Assembly: GCF_030272615.1 (NCBI RefSeq)
Contig: NC_081410.1
Coordinates: forward strand, 573,201,241-573,265,240
Length of the DNA stretch: 64,000 bases
Direction: 5' to 3'
Source: Cryptomeria japonica
Taxonomy: Eukaryota > Streptophyta > Pinopsida > Cupressales > Cupressaceae
The notes under the pieces are model-generated. The model was given only the letters and a program-made list of their open reading frames with translations, did not search any database and had not been told where the DNA came from. This document shows positions 58,081-64,000 of this stretch, one piece after another. The first letter of the stretch is position 1; each line of letters starts with the position of its first letter. The position numbers and the translations under genes were made by a program.

Positions 58081-58439
58081 ATTGATGGCAACACAAGATG
58101 GAAAAACAATCAAAGTGCCAAAAACCAAAAACCAACAATCTCCTAAAGAGATCATTAACCAAAAATAAAAAATACATAATATCATCTCACTCCAAAGTAA
58201 TAATCTCTCCCCCTAGGAATAATGTGTGTTATCCATGTGTTTTTCCATATCAATCTCTCTCCCTTTGATATCAAATGCCAAAGAAATACAAAACCAAATA
58301 CAAAATACCAATTCATTCAATATACCAACTACTCCCCCTGAGAAGTAGCTCTCTTCATCAAAGATGGAATAAAAGATTTCTTTGTCGGTTGATGACAAAC
58401 ACCAACTGTTTAAGTCTCTATCGGTGGGGGTAGGACTCC

Positions 58440-61306
58440 AAGTTGCTCTCTAAGATAATCAAATGTTTCCTTAGGCAAAGGCTTTGTAAAATATTTGCAA
58501 TCTGCTCTTTAGTATTCACATAAACCAATTTCACTTCTTTTGCTTCAACATTTTCTTTTACAAAGTTCAGTTTGATAGAAACATGTTTAGTTTTAGAGTG
58601 AAGTACCGGGTTCTTTGATATATCAATTGCTGTTGTATTGTCACAGTAAATAGTTATAGGTTCCTTGCAATTTATCTTTATGTCCTTTAAGATTTTCTTG
58701 ATCCATAATACCTATGTACAGTTAGTTGTTGCTGCAACATATTTTGATTTAGTTGTTGATAAACTTGTACAACTCTGTTTCTTGCTCAACCATGAAATTA
58801 GTTTGCTGCCAAGAAAAAATGCTCTGTCGATGGTTCTTTTTCTGTCATCCACATCTCCTGCCCACTTAGCATCTGTGTATGCACATAAGTCAAAATTTTC
58901 ATCTCTAGGATACCATAAACCAAGATTTGTAGTGCCTTGTAGGTACTAGAAAATCCTTTTTACTGCTAATTCATGATTTTCTTTAGGATTACTCTGAAAT
59001 CTTGAAACAATATATACTACATTCATAATATCAGGTCTTCTTTGTGTTAAATACAGTAAACCTCCTATCATAGATTTGTATCTAGTCAGATTAACATGTG
59101 TAGATTCATCCTTCAAAGATAATTTATCATTTGTAGTCATAGGTGTGCTTACCAGTTTACAATTCTCCATGCCAAATTTCTTTAGTAATTCCTTCAAGTA
59201 CTTAGATTGACATAGGAATATACCTTTATTAGTCTGTGAAATCTGCAATCCTAAAAAGAATTTTATCTCTCCAATCATAGACATTTCAAATTCTTGCTAC
59301 ATTTTGTTAGAAAAGTCTTTACACAAACCATCTTCTCCTCCAAAGATTATATCATCAACAAAAACTTCAATAACCAAGATGTCATCATTAGTTACTTTGT
59401 AGTATAGATTGTTGTCTGCATTACCTTTTGTGTAACCAAGTTTCAAAAGATATTTGTCCAATCTTGCATACCAAGCTCTAGGAGCTTGTTTCAATCCATA
59501 TAAAGTTTTCCTTAACCTGCAAACCATGTCTTTGTTATCTATCAAAGAAAATCCATTAGGTTTCTCAATGTAAACTTCTTTTTCAAGATCTCCATTCAGA
59601 AATGCACATTTGACATCCATTTGATATACTTTATAGTTCTTGTGTGTTGCAAAAGGCAATAAAAGTCTTACTACCTCAATTCTAGCTACCGATGCAAAGG
59701 TTTCATTGTAGTCAATTCCTTCTTTCTGAGAATATCCCTTACACATGAATTTTGCTTTGTTTCTGATTAAGTTTATTTCTAAAAATCCATTTAGTTCCAA
59801 TTACATTTTTGTCTTTAGGCCAAGAGACTAATGACCAAGTATTATTCCTTTCAATTTGTTCCAATTCATCTTCCATTTCTTTAATCCAATATTTGTCTTC
59901 ACATTCCTCATTAACTAATGTAGGTTCAATTTGAGAAATAAGACATATCTCCTCATTTGCCAATCTTCCTCGAGTCATAACTCCTTGAAATTTGTTTCCA
60001 ATTATCTGATCTTCAGAATGGTTCAATCTTACATACCGGGGTGTTTTTTCTTACCGTTGTTCTTCAGTGACTATTGAATCTTTAGATGATGCTGGTGTAA
60101 CTGGATCATCATTCTATACCGATGTATTCATAATAGGTTCATTTGTCATTATCTCTATTACCGGTTTAGAGTATGTGTACCTTGAATTTCCTCTAAACTA
60201 TTCATCAATCTTTACATTTGCACTCTCAACAATTTTCTGCAATCTCTTGCTAAAACATCTATATGCCTTGCTTTTAGATGAATAACCAAGAAATATTCCT
60301 TCATCACTTCTAGGATCAAATTCGCCAATATACTCATCTCTTCTAATATAACATTTACTTCCATATATTCTAAAATATTTAAGAGTAGGAGCATTACCAA
60401 ACCATAGTTCATTTGGAGTCTTACCAATTTCTCCTCTGATGTGAACTATGTTGAATGTATAAATAGTTGTATTGACCACTTCTCTCCAGTATATATGAGG
60501 TAGATTTTCTTCTGATATCATACTTCTGGCTGCATCCAAGATAGTTTTGTTTTTCCTTTCCACAACTCCATTCTGCTGGGGTGTCCAGGGTGCTGACAAC
60601 TATCTTCCAATCCCATTCACTTCATAGAATGCATTAAATTCCTTAGACGTGAACTCACCTCCTTGATCTAATCTCAAACATTTGATTTTCTTGCTGGTTT
60701 CATTTTCTACCATCACCTTGAATAGTTTTAACTTCCCAAATGCTTCAGATCTTTCTCTAAGAAAAGTAACCCAACACATTCTAGAATAGTCATCAATGAT
60801 TAGCATAAAATATATATCTTCTTGTATACTTCTAGTTCTTGCTGGACCACATAAATCAGTATGAATTAAATCAAGAACATTGTTAGACTTCTCTGGAAAA
60901 CTCTTTAAAGATGCTCTAATTTGCTTTCCAAATTGACCTTCCTTACATACTAGACAATCTTAGGTAAATCTCTAACTGCCTTAGTAGTACTGATTTTCAC
61001 AATGGAATCAAAATTTACATGACAAAGTCTTTTATACCATAACCAACTTTCATCAATATGTGCAATTAAACATGCTTTCTCATTGTTGTTCAAATGAAAG
61101 ATATTACCTCTAGTCTGATTACCGGTTGTAATTTCCAAACCAATTTTGTTTAAGATTTTGCATTTACCATTCTTGAATTGCAGCTGAAATCCTTTCTCAA
61201 CTAATTGACCAACACTCAAAAGATTATGCTTGAAACCTTCAACATAGTAAACATTATCAGTATTGTGCTTACCATCAAAAGATATAGTGCCTTTTCCTTT
61301 GATCAA
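58440..61306 (-). pseudogene. Copia-4 pol (integrase, RT, RNase H; part of protease), broken
   Basis: The 118-codon frame 61306-60950 follows the protease active site (which lies in the gag frame) and runs into the integrase zinc region (WLWYKRLCHVNFD, where the first His is Tyr). Integrase continues at 60806-60600 with LRLDQGGEFTSKEF and at 60599-60198 with PQQNGVVERKNKTILDAARS. Reverse transcriptase has a 167-codon frame (59800-59297) with [39 protein letters not shown] and the active site [13 protein letters not shown]. The connection (59284-58946) and RNase H (to about 58440) follow with several stops. Few catalytic residues are lost, but stops separate all blocks. Confidence 0.92.
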
Positions 61307-62530
61307 ACAAGCTTTATCATCTCCAAATCTTCTAGACCTCCATTGTAATCTCGAAAGGTTAAGAATTTACTCTTATCTCTAGTCATATGATGTGAACATC
61401 CAGAATCAATAATCCATTCATCCTTATCTTCAACTTTAGCTACTAGGGCCTGCTCTATCGGTTGAACAATAGGTGTCGGTTGATCTTCTATTATAGCAAC
61501 AAAATCCCATCCATTGTTTGCTAGATCCTCATCAGAATCATCAATAACTCCTTCATCAGCATAATAACAAGATTTGTCTCTATTCTTCTTGAATTTGTAT
61601 TTCTGATAGTTAGGATTAGGCTTATATGTTCTTTTAGCTTCTTCTCTTAATCTTGCATGTCTATTAGGACATCTAGATGCCATATGACCAATATTATTAT
61701 AGTTAAAACATTTAAAGGGTGCTCTACCTTCATACTTACTTCCAATTGGACCTTTAGGCATTTTCCTTGCAAATAGGGCTTCAAGTTCTTCATTTTCTCT
61801 CCTGCTTTCTTCAAGTTCTCTTGCATAGAAGGCTTTCCAATCAGATTTATCATGTGATGATGATGATGTTGTAGTTGATGATGATGCTTTAAAAGTTAGG
61901 TATGTCTTGATAGTAGTAACAAGACCAAATTCCTCAAGCTCAAAAGCTGAAAGTTTTCCAACCAAAGTGTCTCTAGATACTGATGCATTAGGCATTGTTC
62001 TTAATTCATTTATAGCAGTAACTTTCATTTTATATGCTGGTGGAAAAGCTCTTAAAACTTTAGAAACAATCTCATCTTCACTTAAGGTTCCTCCACAACA
62101 TTGTATACCTAAAACAATTTAATTTACTCTTTCCATAAAAGCAGAAATTGTTTCATCTTCTTCCATTTTCAGACTTTCATACCTAACCCGGAAGCATTCA
62201 AGTTTTGCAATTTTGACTGTGGAATCTCCTTCATTCAATGTTTCCAATTTGTCCCAAATAGCTTTAGTAGTATATCTATCTAACAATCCCATGACTTGTT
62301 GATCTGACAATGCGCTCAAAAGTGCTTCTCTTGCTTTGCAATCATTTTCCTCATCTTTTCGCAAGGTTGGTAGATTAGGCTAACTTGGAGTAGGAGTAGT
62401 ATAACCATTCTTTGTAACCTCCCATATATCCTTTCCAATGCAATTCAAGTGTGTCTCCATCCTGATCTTCCATATGCCATAGTTATCTCCATCAAGTTTC
62501 AGACTGTCCTTCTTGAAATATTTAGAAGAT
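61307..62530 (-). pseudogene. Copia-4 gag and protease start, broken
   Basis: The expected start reads ISSKYFKKDSLKLDGDNYG with no ATG, so the initiator has been lost. Stops after TPTPS and after MERVN interrupt the capsid-like domain (62364-62119 and 62028 onward). In the 241-codon frame 62028-61303 the zinc knuckle reads CFNYNNIGHMASRC, its second Cys changed to Tyr. The same frame runs on into the protease, WIIDSGCSHHMTRD, where D-S-G is intact. Gag and protease share one frame, as in copia elements with a single polyprotein. Confidence 0.9.
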
Positions 62531-62575
62531 ATTAGATCTCCTCAAGCTGTTAAACTTCTATAAAAAGAGGACTAG

Positions 62576-62587
62576 GCTCTGATACCA
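62576..62587 (-). promoter_or_regulatory. Copia-4 primer-binding site
   Basis: GCTCTGATACCA on the plus strand is identical to the 3' end of plant initiator tRNA-Met, two bases from the 5' LTR. Confidence 0.92.
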
Positions 62588-62589
62588 AT

Positions 62590-63648
62590 TGTTAGGTCCC
62601 GGAGACAATTGAGAGGGGGGGTGAATTAGTTGTCCAATAAATTAAACCAAAAATAACTTAACCAAAACTTAATGCTTAATACTGATAAACCAAACTTTAT
62701 GTCGGTAGATGGTCTTAATAGTTAATTGCAATATCGGTAAAGATTAATGCATGAAATAGAAAGACAACAACATCCACAACACATAACACCAATGTTTGTA
62801 TGTGGAAACCCTATAAGGGGAAAAACCATGGTGGGAAGCCTTACCCACAATCAAATGATACTACTGTAGATAGTATGTGTTTACAATATGGATTTTGCAC
62901 ATGCAGAAAGGCCAGTTGCCTAGAGCTTACTGCTCAATCAAAAAATGGGAGTCACACTGACTACAATTGGATGGTTAAATCCAATGATAATGCACTGTAC
63001 AAAATAGCATCTTCATATGCTGGATTCAGTATCGGTGTAGTTCTGATTGCCTTCACAAAACCCTCCTTCAACCTTCAAATGATGTCTCCGTGTATAGCTC
63101 TGCTTATTTTTGCATATACCTTATTGCAATTATTCTTCCCAATCACATATCGATCTTACAAATAAGATCTTACATATATACCATAACCTAAGACCAATTG
63201 AATAGGTTGGCTCATTAAAAGATATTACAAGAAAATCAATTACAAACAAATCAATATCCAATGCATGATGTTAGCGCAATGCATTTACAATAATAATAAA
63301 TCATCTCCATAACATGCTGTTCTGATCTGGAATAGATATGACTGTCGGTGCTTATCTTGGACCTATTTGCCAGTAACAGTAAATATGCAAACCTGAATAA
63401 ACAATTAACCAAATCACCAAAACAAAGTGATAGAATAATGTCTTCGACATAACCAAGTAGTTTCCAAGTCTTTCCAAGTGTTGGTGAACAATATAATCTA
63501 CTGGTGAACCAAATACTAGTGTTTTGCATAAGTCTCTATCTTGCTGGTGAACATAACCAAAATCTCCAAGTGCTGATAAGTGTTGACAAGTAATGATAGG
63601 TGTTGAAATCAATGACAAAACCATAGCAACATATCCAAAATACCAACA
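62590..63648 (-). repeat. Copia-4 5' LTR
   Basis: 1059 bp; starts TGTTAGGTCCCGGAG and ends ATACCAACA. It includes GGGAAAAACCATGGTGGG (about 62819), the block shared with the Copia-1 and Copia-2 LTRs. Confidence 0.94.
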
Positions 63649-64000
63649 CAAGATCCAATGTGCGGTGATCCAGGAGTGGGTGAAGTTGTCTAGAACAATG
63701 TGTAGTTGATTGCTATGTAATCCAATGGTTATGATTGAACCAATATGTTTGTAATCTCTATGAGATTTGTAGGTTTTGTGATGTTTTACCGACCTATTGT
63801 ATTTTCTTACAAGGTCAACAAGTTGTTTGTAATTGTATTGGAAATTTGGTTAAGTGTGGTAGTCTAATTGTTGCCGAACTAGAAGTAGTGTCTGCAGAAT
63901 GTTGCGAAGGTAGATAGGAGCATAAAAGGATCTGATTAAGCAAAGACCATGTTGTTCTCTAACCATTACAATAGTTAAATCCCTTAACTGGGCAATCTTT
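63649..64000 (+). mobile_element. Ty1/copia LTR (plus), right part, running off the window
   Basis: Starting with the second CAAGA, the sequence resumes the LTR left at 57004. It is non-coding and T/G-rich, as the middle of a plus-strand copia LTR would be. Its end, any primer site and gag lie beyond the window. With 56659-57004 it makes about 700 bp of LTR. Confidence 0.55.

Larger units (their letters stand above)
57005..63648 (-). mobile_element. Copia-4: full-length Ty1/copia element with exact target-site duplication
   Basis: LTRs at 57005-58068 and 62590-63648 enclose minus-strand gag and pol of the Copia-1/2 family. The 5-bp sequence CAAGA occurs directly before (57000-57004) and directly after (63649-63653). 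A perfect primer site and a polypurine tract are present. In about 195 bp of LTR aligned by hand I count about 19 differences, nearly all transitions. Gag and pol contain stops, so the copy is inactive, but its structure is complete. Confidence 0.95.

Overview
The window looks like plant nuclear DNA from a large, repeat-swollen genome, most probably a gymnosperm (conifer-like). This is inferred from one long intronless PLS-class pentatricopeptide-repeat (PPR) gene ending in a DYW deaminase domain, set among old, heavily mutated Ty1/copia and Ty3/gypsy retrotransposons nested in one another. The species cannot be named from the sequence. I see no rRNA or tRNA gene, no CRISPR array and no prokaryotic signal. 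Roughly 85 percent of the window is recognisable transposon.

Layout. 1-2058 is AT-rich non-coding DNA ending in a 430-bp CT-rich tract. 2059-3845 (minus) is a LINE remnant carrying part of ORF1 and the endonuclease start of ORF2. 5527-8427 (minus) is the only intact host gene, a 966-residue PPR-DYW protein expected to act in organelle RNA editing. 9291-12764 (minus) is Gypsy-A, a chromovirus whose reverse transcriptase, RNase H and integrase core are deleted. 12765-19421 (minus) is Copia-1. 20985-22100 is a large inverted repeat with a TA/CATA/CA microsatellite in its spacer. 22100-22772 is a plus-strand copia LTR end, and 22790-27640 (minus) is Gypsy-B, a chromovirus truncated at its 5' end.

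From 27641 to the window end the elements form a nest. A plus-strand element, called T here, starts at 28096 inside or directly after a related LTR-like stretch. Its 5' LTR was split by Gypsy-C (28447-34106, minus). Its coding region was split by Copia-2 (37049-52759, minus), whose own 5' LTR was split by Copia-3 (43088-51775, plus). The 3' LTR of T (from 56190) is cut by another plus-strand copia LTR (56659 onward), which was in turn split by Copia-4 (57005-63648, minus). Target-site duplications seen directly support three of these steps: GGCAA for Gypsy-C and AAAAC for Copia-3 (both slightly decayed), and an exact CAAGA for Copia-4.

None of the retroelements looks able to move on its own: every gag and pol carries stops or frameshifts, and many catalytic residues are lost. 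The copia elements use a primer site matching the 3' end of initiator tRNA-Met, and the gypsy ones a weaker version of it. LTR pairs differ mostly by transitions, as expected for methylated DNA. The least ordinary object is T: it codes for an aspartic protease followed by a zinc-knuckle-like motif, has no visible reverse transcriptase or integrase, and has an unusual repeat-rich leader and a strong hairpin near its 3' end.
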